Translations under genes and position numbers: made by a program
Notes under the pieces: generated by a model
The model's input: only the letters and a program-made list of their open reading frames with translations
What the model was told of the DNA's origin: nothing
Database searches by the model: none
NCBI RefSeq assembly: GCF_900111195.1
Contig: NZ_FOGL01000022.1
Span: 1 to 64,000, forward strand
Source: Gracilibacillus ureilyticus
GTDB lineage: Bacteria; Bacillota; Bacilli; Bacillales; Amphibacillaceae
Length of the DNA stretch: 64,000 bases
Reading direction: 5' to 3'
Shown here: one piece after another, positions 43,984 to 52,563 of the stretch
Position numbering within the stretch: position 1 is the stretch's first letter
How the letters are laid out: every line of letters starts with the position of its first letter

Positions 43984-44580
43984 ATGAATAGATTATTTAC
44001 AAAACTAATAATAATTTTGTTGTTAGTTGTCTTAAGTGCTTGTAATACAAATTCAAACACTATTTCTGTTGCAGAATTAACTGACAGAGAAAATACTATA
44101 CTTTCGACTACTTCAGATAATTCAATTGTATTTGATTTTGAGATAGATGGTGAATACAAAGAATTAACTGTATGGATTGAAAAATATGAAGCTGGTAAAT
44201 TGGTTGATGATCGAATAAGTAAAATAACAACTCAAATAAACGAAAGTGGGTCCATTATCTTTTCAACCCCCCAGAGCAGTAATACAGAAAACCAAAAAAC
44301 ATTAAATATTGGAATTGGTAGTAATGGTATTATCGGATCGACAAATGGTTACGACGAAAATTCCGATGATTTGGATAATATGGCAAGTGTGATAGGAAAT
44401 TTTCCAGAAAAACTAAGTTTAAATCAAGACAAATTAGTGTTAGCACACATTTGTTATTCTAACGATAAGAATGGGATGCGCTCTCTTGCGACAGAGTTTT
44501 ATGAAGATCCTGCAGGTAATATAAATAAGTTGAAGGAATACGATGTCGCTTATCTTCTTATAGCTGAGTTTATCAAGTAA
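43984..44580 (+). CDS. Lipoprotein, unknown
   Basis: 198 residues. Lys at 7, a hydrophobic stretch, and lipobox LSAC at about residues 17-20. The mature part is acidic and Asn/Ser rich with alternating strands (NSIVFDFEIDGEYKELTVWI). No family recognised. AGAGGGGGATGAA gives the SD. Confidence 0.7.
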   Translation: MNRLFTKLIIILLLVVLSACNTNSNTISVAELTDRENTILSTTSDNSIVFDFEIDGEYKELTVWIEKYEAGKLVDDRISKITTQINESGSIIFSTPQSSNTENQKTLNIGIGSNGIIGSTNGYDENSDDLDNMASVIGNFPEKLSLNQDKLVLAHICYSNDKNGMRSLATEFYEDPAGNINKLKEYDVAYLLIAEFIK

Positions 44581-44717
44581 GGTAATTAAATTAAAGGGTG
44601 CTTATCTGGAACAAGCAGTTGTCGAGAATGGTAGATTTATAATACCCTAAAAATAAATGTTAATATGGAGTAGGAATTACCTCAATCAGATCAATGATAT
44701 TTATTGGGAGTGGTTAA

Positions 44718-45107
44718 GTGAATAGAAAAGCCTTTAACATAATTGGGTGGATTCTTCTTTTAAGTTTAGGTATTTCGTGGATAGTATTTGGCTATTCAAG
44801 TTGGTACTTATTAATCATTTCACTGGCTTATCTTTCTTTTTCAATTAACGATGGCAGTATAAAGAAATTAAAAAAGATAAGACAGATGTCCTTATTGCAG
44901 GTAGTTATTATATTGCTGGCCTTTATTGCATCGGTGGGTATTGTATTTGGTCTAATCCAATTAGCTAATTACCTAATAAACGATATATTCCACTTAACTG
45001 GCGGAATAAAGACAATCAGCGTGATTATTGCTGTAATTCTTGCAATATACCCTGTAAAGTTTACTTTTGGCAGTGTGATTTATAAAGTGATGAATGATAC
45101 AAGATAA
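44718..45107 (+). CDS. Membrane protein, unknown
   Basis: 129 residues from a GTG start (GGGAGTGG upstream). Four TM segments at about 6-22, 25-42, 55-78 and 92-118. A basic loop (KKLKKIRQMS) lies between the second and third. No family recognised. Confidence 0.6.
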   Translation: MNRKAFNIIGWILLLSLGISWIVFGYSSWYLLIISLAYLSFSINDGSIKKLKKIRQMSLLQVVIILLAFIASVGIVFGLIQLANYLINDIFHLTGGIKTISVIIAVILAIYPVKFTFGSVIYKVMNDTR

Positions 45108-45214
45108 CCCGGGGAAAACTAAATAAATTCAACCTGATCTAACACAGGCTAGTTTAAGTAGATTAGGGTTCTGGAGTATAATTGACAAGGATATCACAGG
45201 GGAGATAGTAAATC

Positions 45215-46465
45215 ATGAAAGAAATATATGAATATATAAGTGAACCTCATTTAAGAAAGTATGCAGAACTTGCTGTAAGAGCTGGTGTGAATCTGCAAAA
45301 AAACCAATTATTGATTATTCATAGTGATATACAAAATGCTACATTTGCACGTCTAATCCAAACGATAGCTTACGAGGCAGGAGCTTCAAATGTATTTATA
45401 GATTGGACAGATGAACAGTCTGCCAAAGAATTTTACTTAAAAGCCTCTGATAGTGTGATCGATCACTTTCCTGATTGGCAGGCTGCACGCTTTAAGGAGT
45501 GGGAGGATGCAGGTGCAGCCTACATACATATTATTTCAGAAAACTTAGATGTCTTTAATGAGGTTTCCTCAGAAAGGATAAGTCGTTTCCAAAAAGCAAC
45601 ACGTACCAAATTGAGGGATCATCATGCGAAAATTAGGTCCCATGAGGTACGCTGGTGTCTTCTAACTGTTCCTAACGCTACATGGGCAACGAAAGTATTT
45701 CCCAACCTAAGTCAAGAAGAAGCACTGAAATCATTATGGAAATTGATTTTACAAGGAGCTCGGGCAGATGGGGAAAATCCTGTTCATGATTGGCAGAATC
45801 ACAATAGAGCCTTTGAGTCTCGAAAAAAATTCCTAAACGAAAGCCAATTTAAAGCACTGCGTTTTACAAACAGCCGTGGAACGGATTTATTCGTTGGTCT
45901 GCCTGAAAACCATTGCTACATCGGTGGGCGTGTGAAGGATAAGAATGGAATACCTTTCTTTCCAAACATTCCTACGGAAGAGATATTTACTGCTCCCCAT
46001 AAAAATAAGGTGAACGGAAGATTGATAGGTACGAAACCGCTTATCTATGAGGGAAGTGTCATCGATGATTTTTATCTCATTTTTAAGGATGGACGGATTA
46101 CCGACTATTATGCCGCTAAGGGACAAGAAGTGCTACAGGATCTCATCGAAACAGACGAAGGCTCCCATTATCTAGGTGAAATTGCCTTGGTCTCTAATAA
46201 ATCACCGCTTGCTCAGACAGACACACTTTTTTACAACACCTTGTTTGATGAAAATACAGCCTGTCATATGGGAATCGGAAATGCTTCTCCTTCTAATATT
46301 CAAAATGGCAGTGACCAATCTGAGGAAGAGTTGAAGGCAGCGGGTCTGAATACTTCACTTTTGTTAGTCAATCTGACATTTGGCAGTGAAGATATGAAAG
46401 TGGTGGGCATGAAAGAAGGTGGAACGGAAGTCCTGTTAATGAAAGATGGGGATTTCCAATTCTAA
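45215..46465 (+). CDS. M29-like aminopeptidase with altered metal-site residues
   Basis: 416 residues, the length of AmpS/AmpT. Family blocks kept: NLQKNQLLIIHSDI, FPNIPTEEIFTAPH, GEIALVS and LFDENTACHMGIG, which give two Glu and one His ligand. Three further positions differ from the usual pattern: Tyr of the AYP block is Ser (NASPSN), and the block normally THVDFMIG reads LLVNLTFG, so the last His and Asp are Leu and Asn. Metal binding and peptidase activity are doubtful. SD GGGGAG. Single gene with a terminator downstream. Confidence 0.85.
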   Translation: MKEIYEYISEPHLRKYAELAVRAGVNLQKNQLLIIHSDIQNATFARLIQTIAYEAGASNVFIDWTDEQSAKEFYLKASDSVIDHFPDWQAARFKEWEDAGAAYIHIISENLDVFNEVSSERISRFQKATRTKLRDHHAKIRSHEVRWCLLTVPNATWATKVFPNLSQEEALKSLWKLILQGARADGENPVHDWQNHNRAFESRKKFLNESQFKALRFTNSRGTDLFVGLPENHCYIGGRVKDKNGIPFFPNIPTEEIFTAPHKNKVNGRLIGTKPLIYEGSVIDDFYLIFKDGRITDYYAAKGQEVLQDLIETDEGSHYLGEIALVSNKSPLAQTDTLFYNTLFDENTACHMGIGNASPSNIQNGSDQSEEELKAAGLNTSLLLVNLTFGSEDMKVVGMKEGGTEVLLMKDGDFQF

Positions 46466-46692
46466 ATTGGCCACAGAGATAACGGATTGTTGATGGATTA
46501 GACTTAGTGTAAGTTGTATTGAAAACAAACTTGGCAGCATTTCTACAATAAGTGAAGATTATGTGTTATGTATGTGAATGTATTTAAACAAACGGGGAGC
46601 TTATTTAAAGAAAAACGTATATCTTCTTAGGAATCAATTATTATAAAACTTGATAAAGGGTTAAGGGAATTCAACTATTGAATAGAGCAATA

Positions 46693-46728
46693 GAAGGCGA
46701 TTATCAAAAATGATTGCCTTCTTTTTTT
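46693..46728 (+). terminator. Terminator after the aminopeptidase interval
   Basis: AGAAGGCGATTA / TGATTGCCTTCT stem with a loop, followed by seven T. Confidence 0.85.
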
Positions 46729-46751
46729 GCAGAAATTCAATATCTCCCTTT

Positions 46752-46793
46752 GGAATATTATGCTAATATTGATTTATTGAAAGAAAATGGCAG
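46752..46793 (+). promoter_or_regulatory. Shared promoter-leader motif, copy 2
   Basis: GGAATATTATGCTA followed 24 bases later by GGCAG. It lies right after a terminator and before the GNAT at 46856. Confidence 0.65.
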
Positions 46794-46855
46794 ATTAGTA
46801 GAATGAAAAAGGAAAATGGTATTAATTAAAATATTTGAAAGGAAGTTGTTCGGAT

Positions 46856-47287
46856 ATGATTCGTGAAGCTGAAAGAGCGGATAAAGAGCAGATTTCTGAA
46901 CTATATCGCATGTTGATACCGAATAGTAAGAAAAGAAATGTCCTTGAAGAACAAATAGAGAAAATTAGAAAGGATCCTAATAATTTTTTGCTTGTTTATG
47001 AAGAAGAAGGAGTATTGTTAGGAACTCTGACACTCAATATATGCCTGCAAGCCTTACATGGTGAAAGCCCGTATGGAATTGTAGAGAATATCATTGTTCA
47101 TGAAAAACATCAAAGTAAAAAAGTTGGGAAGAAATTATTACAGTATGTCGAGCGGTATTGTAAGTCAATAGATTGCCATAGAATCATGTTATTAAGTAGC
47201 TCAAAGCGACATAGAGCTCATCAGTTTTTTGAAAGAGAAGGATACAACGGTACAGTAAGCAAAGGATTTAAAAAATATTTGAAATAA
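46856..47287 (+). CDS. GNAT family N-acetyltransferase
   Basis: 143 residues from ATG 46856 (AAAGGAAG upstream). Motif A is HEKHQSKKVGKKLLQYVE near residues 82-99, where the usual Gly of R/Q-x-x-G-x-G/A is partly replaced (KKVGKK). HQFFEREGY follows. Downstream of promoter-leader copy 2. Confidence 0.82.
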   Translation: MIREAERADKEQISELYRMLIPNSKKRNVLEEQIEKIRKDPNNFLLVYEEEGVLLGTLTLNICLQALHGESPYGIVENIIVHEKHQSKKVGKKLLQYVERYCKSIDCHRIMLLSSSKRHRAHQFFEREGYNGTVSKGFKKYLK

Positions 47288-47436
47288 GTTTAATATATTC
47301 GTTTAATTCTGTAATGTATTGGTTCGATTCTTTGAAGAAAGTGGTTTGGAAGGTGCACAATTAACGCCTTAAAGTTTAAAAAGGATTTTGCCAGGTGATT
47401 TTATAAAAGACTGAAATGATTAAGTGGGTGAGGGTC

Positions 47437-47907
47437 GTGGAGGTATGGTTGAAAAGAGCAACAGATAATGATGCAGAGTTAATCTTTGATATGCAAGTTG
47501 AGGCATTTATGCCATTGCTCAATAAGTATGAGGACTATGATACAAATCCAGCAAATGAGACTATTGACAAGGTGTTAATGAGAATAAATAGACGTGATGG
47601 CGGTTTTTATAAAATAATGGCTGATAACAAACTTGCAGGAGCTATCTGTGTTTTTTGGAAAGAAGATGTAAAGTTTTGGATTAGCCCGATGTTTATTTTA
47701 CCTGCTTATCAAGGAAAAGGAATAGCTCAGAAGGCTATAAAATTAATCGAAGAAATCTTCCCTCAAGCCAGCAGTTGGGAACTGGCTACCGTATTAGAAG
47801 AAACAAAAAATTGTTATTTATATGAAAAAATGGGTTATTACGAAACAGGTGAAAAAAAGAAAATAAATGATAAAACTACTGTTGTTTTCTATAAGAAAGT
47901 CCTTTGA
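47437..47907 (+). CDS. GNAT family N-acetyltransferase
   Basis: 156 residues if read from GTG 47437; a TTG at 47449 after GTGGAGG is equally possible. LKRATDNDAELIFDMQVEAF at the start, motif A LPAYQGKGIAQKAIKLIE near residues 90-107, LYEKMGYYETG near the end. A large-loop terminator follows. Confidence 0.82.
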   Translation: MEVWLKRATDNDAELIFDMQVEAFMPLLNKYEDYDTNPANETIDKVLMRINRRDGGFYKIMADNKLAGAICVFWKEDVKFWISPMFILPAYQGKGIAQKAIKLIEEIFPQASSWELATVLEETKNCYLYEKMGYYETGEKKKINDKTTVVFYKKVL

Positions 47908-47929
47908 AAAAACGGGTGTTACAGTTAAA

Positions 47930-48003
47930 AAAGGCAATCATCAACTAACTTGCGATTTCATTAACCAAAAGGAAAGGGTTTACAACGGTCGATTGCCTTT
48001 GTT
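47930..48003 (+). terminator. Terminator with large loop
   Basis: AAAGGCAATC (47930-47939) / GATTGCCTTT (47991-48000), ten perfect pairs around a 51-base loop. Confidence 0.55.
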
Positions 48004-48039
48004 ATAGTTAACGTAATCTTTCAAATGGGGTGAATGGAA

Positions 48040-48069
48040 TGTTTTACCGTCTTGTTCGAAGTATCTAGG
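48040..48069 (+). other. Nine-codon ORF in a gene-free interval (possible leader peptide)
   Basis: GGGGTGAATGG then ATG and nine codons (MFYRLVRSI) to TAG, 162 bases before a methyltransferase gene; a GGCTGG / CCAGCC hairpin follows near 48079-48104. This could be leader-peptide control, but it is weak. The rest of 48004-48231 shows no gene. Confidence 0.25.
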
Positions 48070-48231
48070 TTTTCGGGCTGGAAAAAAACGCGTGCCAGCC
48101 ATCAAGGGAGAAGTATGCCCTTTTTAGAACCTGAATTTTGAACAGTGTCAGTAGTCATTTCTATTACTACGAAAAACAAGGCACTGATTAATAGTGGCTT
48201 GTTTCTTTCCATTTGAGAGGCGGTTAAATTA

Positions 48232-48981
48232 ATGAGTGAATTTGATTATAAGAATTTTTATGAAAAGGTCGGGAACATAAACGGTTGGGACTTTAGCAAT
48301 ATCAAGTCTATCTCTGAAGGTGTAAAGTGGGAGCTTTACGATGAAGTAATTAAAAGATGTAAAAAAACAGATATTCTCTTAGATATTGGAACGGGTGGCG
48401 GTGAAAAGCTACTTAGTATTGCATCATCGCTGTTCCTTTTGATTGGAATCGATTTATCCCGCAGAATGGTGGAAACTGCTTCAGCCAATTTGAAAAAATC
48501 TAAAATTGTGAACGTAAAATTTTTTCAAATGGCTTCTGAAAATTTGCAGTTTCCCACGGGTATGTTTGATATAGTCACAAGTCGTCACGCCCCCTTTTCT
48601 TCCAATGAAATAGTTAAGGTATTAAATACTGGCGGTTGGTTTCTGACACAACAAGTAAGCGAATCAGATAAATGTAATTTAAAAGAAGCATTTGGCAGAG
48701 GACAGGCACATGGAAAAATTGATGGAGAACTTAAAGAAAAGTATATTCACGAACTTAAGGAGGCAGGTTTTTCAAAGGTTCAATCATTTGATTATGATGC
48801 GAAAGAGTATTTTGAAAGACCAGAAGACCTGATTTTTTTACTGACACACACACCAATCATTCCAGACTTTGGAGAAGATAAAAAAGACTGGGAATTACTG
48901 AAGGATTTTATCGAAAATAATAAAAGTGATAAAGGAATACAAACGAATTCCAAAAGGTTTCTTATAATAGCTGAGAAATAA
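48232..48981 (+). CDS. Class I SAM-dependent methyltransferase
   Basis: 249 residues. SAM motif I is LLDIGTGGGEKLLSIA near residues 48-63, motif II GIDLSRRMVETA, then FQMASENLQFPTGMFDIVTSRHAPF. RLQ-like C-terminal part ends KRFLIIAEK. GAGAGGCGG precedes the ATG. Target (small molecule, RNA or protein) unknown. Confidence 0.88.
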   Translation: MSEFDYKNFYEKVGNINGWDFSNIKSISEGVKWELYDEVIKRCKKTDILLDIGTGGGEKLLSIASSLFLLIGIDLSRRMVETASANLKKSKIVNVKFFQMASENLQFPTGMFDIVTSRHAPFSSNEIVKVLNTGGWFLTQQVSESDKCNLKEAFGRGQAHGKIDGELKEKYIHELKEAGFSKVQSFDYDAKEYFERPEDLIFLLTHTPIIPDFGEDKKDWELLKDFIENNKSDKGIQTNSKRFLIIAEK

Positions 48982-49008
48982 GAAGAAGCGATATGAGGCA
49001 ATATTAAA

Positions 49009-49038
49009 AAAGGTGATCATTCATTGATCATCTTTTTT
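49009..49038 (+). terminator. Terminator of the methyltransferase gene
   Basis: AAGGTGATCA / TGATCATCTT stem (one wobble) followed by a T-run. Confidence 0.8.
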
Positions 49039-49044
49039 ACTTAT

Positions 49045-49058
49045 GGAATATTATGTTA
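49045..49058 (+). promoter_or_regulatory. Shared promoter-leader motif, copy 3
   Basis: GGAATATTATGTTA immediately after the terminator and 64 bases before the next start codon. Confidence 0.6.
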
Positions 49059-49122
49059 GGATAGAGTTAATGAATGAGCAAAAGTAGATAAAGAAAGATT
49101 AATCATTTTGGGAGTGATACAT

Positions 49123-49407
49123 TTGGGGAAGAAGGCATTTCATCTATATAACATGATTATTTTGATTGTATTATTATCGTTTAACGCATTAGCATTATTC
49201 GGGGCTGGAATGAGTGAGGGCGGAATTTATTCCTATATGTGGTTTGGTGTCTGGGTTTCATTTGCAGCATGGCTCATTTTTTATATTATTCAATTTCTAC
49301 GTCCAAACAAAATCTGGCGAATTTCCTGGTTTGTCATTATGGTCATATTTCTCTACTTTTGGGAAACAGGTCTTGGTGCAAGGGTCGGTCAGATGGTTGT
49401 TGGTTAA
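49123..49407 (+). CDS. Small membrane protein, unknown
   Basis: 94 residues from TTG 49123 (GGGAG eight bases upstream); the TTG at 49108 has no SD. Three TM segments at about 7-28, 38-58 and 66-82. Conserved-looking core GIYSYMWFGVWVSFAAWL. No family recognised. Downstream of promoter-leader copy 3. Confidence 0.6.
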   Translation: MGKKAFHLYNMIILIVLLSFNALALFGAGMSEGGIYSYMWFGVWVSFAAWLIFYIIQFLRPNKIWRISWFVIMVIFLYFWETGLGARVGQMVVG

Positions 49408-49507
49408 TGACAAAGAGCTATAATACTCTTGCTTAGTGCTTTTGTAATATAAAAGTCGCAGGGCTTTATAAAAAGGTATAATCCATTAATAAATAGGGGG
49501 AGTACTT

Positions 49508-49903
49508 TTGAAGAAAGCATACCTAATATTATTTATAATGATAATTTTTCTAAGTGCTTGCAATAGTAATACATGGGTGTTGGAGAAAGATAGATTAAGC
49601 GAAACGGGAAGTGTAAAAGACTATGTAGAACAGCTGCAAAATGACCAAACAGATTTTCGAGGGTTCAGAGTCTTTACGATATCAGAAGGTAAGAAAATGG
49701 TAGTTGTTTCAACTGGTACGAGTAACCAGACTCTGGAATTTATAGACGCCAATGTAGCCGATAACAGCACAACGATAACAGTTGAGGGAAAAAGTAGTGA
49801 GACGGATGAAGAAAACGCCTATATTCTTATAGGTATTGATGAAATAAAGGGAGAACTTTCGGTGGTTAGTGAGAGCGGGGAAACATATTCAGAATATGAA
49901 TAA
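49508..49903 (+). CDS. Small lipoprotein, unknown
   Basis: 131 residues from a TTG start (AGGGGGAG upstream). Lys-Lys, a hydrophobic stretch and lipobox LSAC at about residues 15-18. The mature part is beta-rich and acidic, ending ESGETYSEYE. No family recognised. Confidence 0.7.
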   Translation: MKKAYLILFIMIIFLSACNSNTWVLEKDRLSETGSVKDYVEQLQNDQTDFRGFRVFTISEGKKMVVVSTGTSNQTLEFIDANVADNSTTITVEGKSSETDEENAYILIGIDEIKGELSVVSESGETYSEYE

Positions 49904-49969
49904 ACGATTTTAAAAAAATGGAATTAGGAATTACATTGACAGGGTAATTTTGAAACGGGGAGTGGTCTC

Positions 49970-50248
49970 ATGCCATTTGCTATAGGTTATGGAATTGCAA
50001 TCTTAGGGGCGATAGTAGCCTCTCAACTAAGCAAGGGAAAGACTAAAAAAAGAAAATACATCGTATGGGGAATCACCCTGATGGTAGCTATATCACCATT
50101 CTTATCTTTTGCACTCGGTTTAACCTACGCGGTAATTGAGAAGAGTGGATTTGCTGCGTTGATTGCATTTTATATTTTTCCGGTAATCTTCTTAATTGGG
50201 CTGATAATGTTACTTGTTGGGATTTTTAAGAAAAATGAAACGGAGTGA
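49970..50248 (+). CDS. Small membrane protein, unknown
   Basis: 92 residues; three TM segments at about 3-18, 30-52 and 60-84, with the basic loop SKGKTKKRK. ACGGGGAG precedes the ATG. No family recognised. Confidence 0.6.
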   Translation: MPFAIGYGIAILGAIVASQLSKGKTKKRKYIVWGITLMVAISPFLSFALGLTYAVIEKSGFAALIAFYIFPVIFLIGLIMLLVGIFKKNETE

Positions 50249-50322
50249 GTAAGGAATTACATGCTGGGGGAAAAAGCTAAACAAGGACATCCATGTCAGG
50301 TTAGTAAATAAAGGGGAGTAAT

Positions 50323-50814
50323 ATGAAACAATTATGGGAAAATTTCATGACGGTAAAAGGCTATTTACTAGAAGGAATTTATGCAAATAAACTTGATACT
50401 TACAAGGTGAGAAATGACATTATTCTTCACTCTGTTGAACCGTTATTGAGTTTTAGAAAAAACAATTCTTCTTCTTCTGACATAAAGTATTGGAAAGTGG
50501 ACTGGATCGAGGACAACACAGGTGACGACATTTTGCTACTTAAAGAACAAGAAACCCCTGAGCCGCTTGAATATGAACTAATAGATAACCCGTTTCATAA
50601 ACATATTATCATGAGTTCTAGTTTCTCGGTTCCACATACATTAGTAAAAAAGGTATCTGGTTACGGTTTTAAGAACGATAATGGTGATAACTTATACTCA
50701 ATTGTGCTGGAACTTGATGATTTGTTCATCACAATCGAGACGGGAGCAGTCATAACAATAAAGATTACAAGTCAGGAACCTGGTGATTTAGGTGATCTGA
50801 TTTTTTCAGCATAA
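50323..50814 (+). CDS. Soluble protein, unknown
   Basis: 163 residues, mixed alpha/beta, no signal or TM segment. Notable stretches are KVSGYGFKNDNGDNLYSIVL and LFITIETGAVITIKIT, with Ile/Thr strands. The size and style recall small immunity-like or housekeeping proteins, but no family is recognised. SD AAAGGGGAG. Confidence 0.65.
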   Translation: MKQLWENFMTVKGYLLEGIYANKLDTYKVRNDIILHSVEPLLSFRKNNSSSSDIKYWKVDWIEDNTGDDILLLKEQETPEPLEYELIDNPFHKHIIMSSSFSVPHTLVKKVSGYGFKNDNGDNLYSIVLELDDLFITIETGAVITIKITSQEPGDLGDLIFSA

Positions 50815-50943
50815 CTTCAATTTTGTATTTTCCCTCAGAAGTGGGCGGTGGAGTTTAACAAAGCAATCAATGATTGTCTGTAAAAATAGCATTGATGTTT
50901 GATAGTAAAAGAGAATTAATACGTTAAGAGAGGGTTAAACAAT

Positions 50944-51279
50944 ATGGAATTTGATTTTGGAAACTTTTCCATTGTTCTTCCACCATTACATATTAGCATT
51001 ATTGCAATAATTGTTATTTTCATGTTAATTAGATGGAGTAAGCAATTAGAAACACGACGTTTCACCGTTTTCTTTTACTTCCTGGTTAGCTGTTACATTG
51101 CTCCAGTTTATTCCCGAGGTACAGATGATGGGGTCTTTGTTTTATGGCTCCCTTTAGGATTTATAGTAATTGTGCTTTACTTGTATAGCAGCAAAAGGAG
51201 TCATCCATCTAAAATAAAAGCAAGTATCTTAGGACTATGCATAGCTGTTTATCAGTTAATTCTTCAATATGCCGGGTGA
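50944..51279 (+). CDS. Membrane protein, unknown
   Basis: 111 residues; four hydrophobic segments at about 15-35, 46-58, 66-80 and 90-108, with a short basic loop KRSHPSKIK. AGAGAGGG precedes the ATG. Followed by a strong terminator. Confidence 0.6.
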   Translation: MEFDFGNFSIVLPPLHISIIAIIVIFMLIRWSKQLETRRFTVFFYFLVSCYIAPVYSRGTDDGVFVLWLPLGFIVIVLYLYSSKRSHPSKIKASILGLCIAVYQLILQYAG

Positions 51280-51287
51280 ATAGTTGA

Positions 51288-51323
51288 AGAAGGAAATCAG
51301 TAAAGATGATTACCTTCTTTTTT
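51288..51323 (+). terminator. Terminator
   Basis: AGAAGGAAATCA / TGATTACCTTCT stem (one A-A mismatch) and a T-run. Related in sequence to those at 46693 and 47930. Confidence 0.85.
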
Positions 51324-51341
51324 AAATCCAATGTTCCTCTT

Positions 51342-51383
51342 GGAATATTATGTTAGCAGTGAACTATTCAAGTAACGGGGCAG
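51342..51383 (+). promoter_or_regulatory. Shared promoter-leader motif, copy 4
   Basis: GGAATATTATGTTA, then 23 bases and GGCAG within ACGGGGCAGGATAGC. It lies after a terminator and 70-100 bases before the next start. Confidence 0.65.
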
Positions 51384-51452
51384 GATAGCACAATAAGCAA
51401 TAATGTCAAATAATTATCAAAAAGTAAAAATTATTTATTGAAGGTGAAAAAA

Positions 51453-51836
51453 TTGAAGATCAAAATTTACTTATTTTTATTGTTTTCTTTAACAATTATT
51501 GGCTTACTCTTTATAACAAAAAGAACATTTAAGTCTAATGTGGGATACGCAATCTTTAAACCAACAGGAGTTAAACACGAATTTACTCTGGTTGATTTAG
51601 AAAAGAAACAAGTGATTGGTACAGTATCTTATAAAAATAAAACATATATGACTGTCGTTGTGGATGTAAGCTCAGATACCGTTCAAGTAGAAGGAAGTGT
51701 TGATGAATTAGGGGATTTATCAATGAACCGTGATTCTTACATAGATATGTTCAAGCAACATGCCAAATTTTTCATTGAAGAAAATATTGCTAATCCTAAA
51801 AAGTATTATGAAGAATTAAAACAACAATCATCTTAA
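51453..51836 (+). CDS. Membrane-anchored small protein, unknown
   Basis: 127 residues from TTG 51453 (AAGGTG upstream; an alternative TTG at 51438). One N-terminal TM segment at about 5-25, then an exported or cytosolic domain with FTLVDLEKKQVIGTVSYKNK and a C-terminal helix FFIEENIANPKKYYEEL. No family recognised. Downstream of promoter-leader copy 4. Confidence 0.65.
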   Translation: MKIKIYLFLLFSLTIIGLLFITKRTFKSNVGYAIFKPTGVKHEFTLVDLEKKQVIGTVSYKNKTYMTVVVDVSSDTVQVEGSVDELGDLSMNRDSYIDMFKQHAKFFIEENIANPKKYYEELKQQSS

Positions 51837-52258
51837 ACAAACTGGTGCAAATTTTCAATAAGGAATTGTCAATGCGGCAGCTCTTATTCAACAAAAGGCA
51901 GTAAAGTTTATTTTATATTTAGTTAGGGATTGTTAGGTAAAGGACAAACCAGATAAATACTTTAGGGAATGAATAATTCTTATGTCTAATTTATTTTGAG
52001 CGTCACGGTAAAGCTGAAGATGGATTCCGTGGTGGTTGGAGCAAAAGAGGACTTACAAGAAGGAGGAACCCAGCAATTGAAAAAAATTGGGTAGCTTTTC
52101 TCCAATAATAATCTATTTTGTTTTTGACTATATGGAAATTTTAGTCTATTCCTACTATCCACTAAGTACAAGAGCGTTCCGACGCCTTCGATCGTTTAAT
52201 CATCAACCGTTTAAACATTATTATAACTATAATAATTGATATTGAAACAGAGTTACGT
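51837..52258. other. Gene-free interval with scattered gene debris
   Basis: About 420 bases with no SD-preceded ORF. A GGCAG leader-like block lies near 51875. Weak coding-like stretches occur but none is continuous. Confidence 0.5.
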
Positions 52259-52369
52259 CTAATCATGAAAAAGAAATCTGAATAAGAAATCTCCATCCAT
52301 TACACCTAACATCACTATAAAAGAAATAATAAATGAATAAATTCCTGTCTTAACTAATACTTTTTTCAT
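52259..52369 (-). CDS. 36-residue membrane peptide, possible
   Basis: Minus-strand ATG 52369 after AAAGAAAGAG reads MKKVLVKTGIYSFIISFIVM and on to HD and stop: one TM helix. It overlaps the end of the truncated ORF at 52350-52481. Confidence 0.4.
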   Translation of the reverse strand: MKKVLVKTGIYSFIISFIVMLGVMDGDFLFRFLFHD

Positions 52370-52481
52370 CAGAAACTCTTTCTTTAGATCTGTTTAAGAT
52401 TTCTATTAACGAATTCTCTTCTTTTATTTTCGCTTCGACTTCCTCAAGATGATTGATTGCCTTTCTTTTTGAAACAATAAA
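52350..52481 (-). pseudogene. 3' fragment of a minus-strand gene
   Basis: The minus frame reads KAINHLEEVEAKIKEEN and ends DEKSIS at 52350. It has no start codon and its upstream side runs into promoter-leader copy 5. This looks like the Glu/Lys-rich end of a gene whose 5' part was replaced. Confidence 0.4.
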
Positions 52482-52483
52482 AT

Positions 52484-52531
52484 GGAATATTATGTTAGTA
52501 TTGAATTAGAGATTTTGAGCAAACGTGGCAG
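52484..52531 (+). promoter_or_regulatory. Shared promoter-leader motif, copy 5
   Basis: GGAATATTATGTTA, then 29 bases and GGCAG. A TTGAAA lies 16 bases before TATGTT. It precedes the VanZ-like gene by 67 bases. Confidence 0.65.
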
Positions 52532-52563
52532 TAATGTTTAGCTATGAAAGGTGAGGGGAGAAA

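Larger units (their letters stand above)
46466..46855. other. Gene-free interval with terminator and promoter-leader module
   Basis: About 390 bases. Contains AACGGGGAGC-type leader-like sequence near 46593, the terminator at 46693-46728, the shared motif at 46752-46765 and a GGCAG leader block at 46789-46793. No ORF with an SD was seen. Confidence 0.6.

Noticed and set aside
48040-48069. Attenuator leader peptide for a resistance methyltransferase
   Set aside because: Only nine codons, weak hairpins and no proof that the methyltransferase acts on rRNA; kept only as a low-confidence note.
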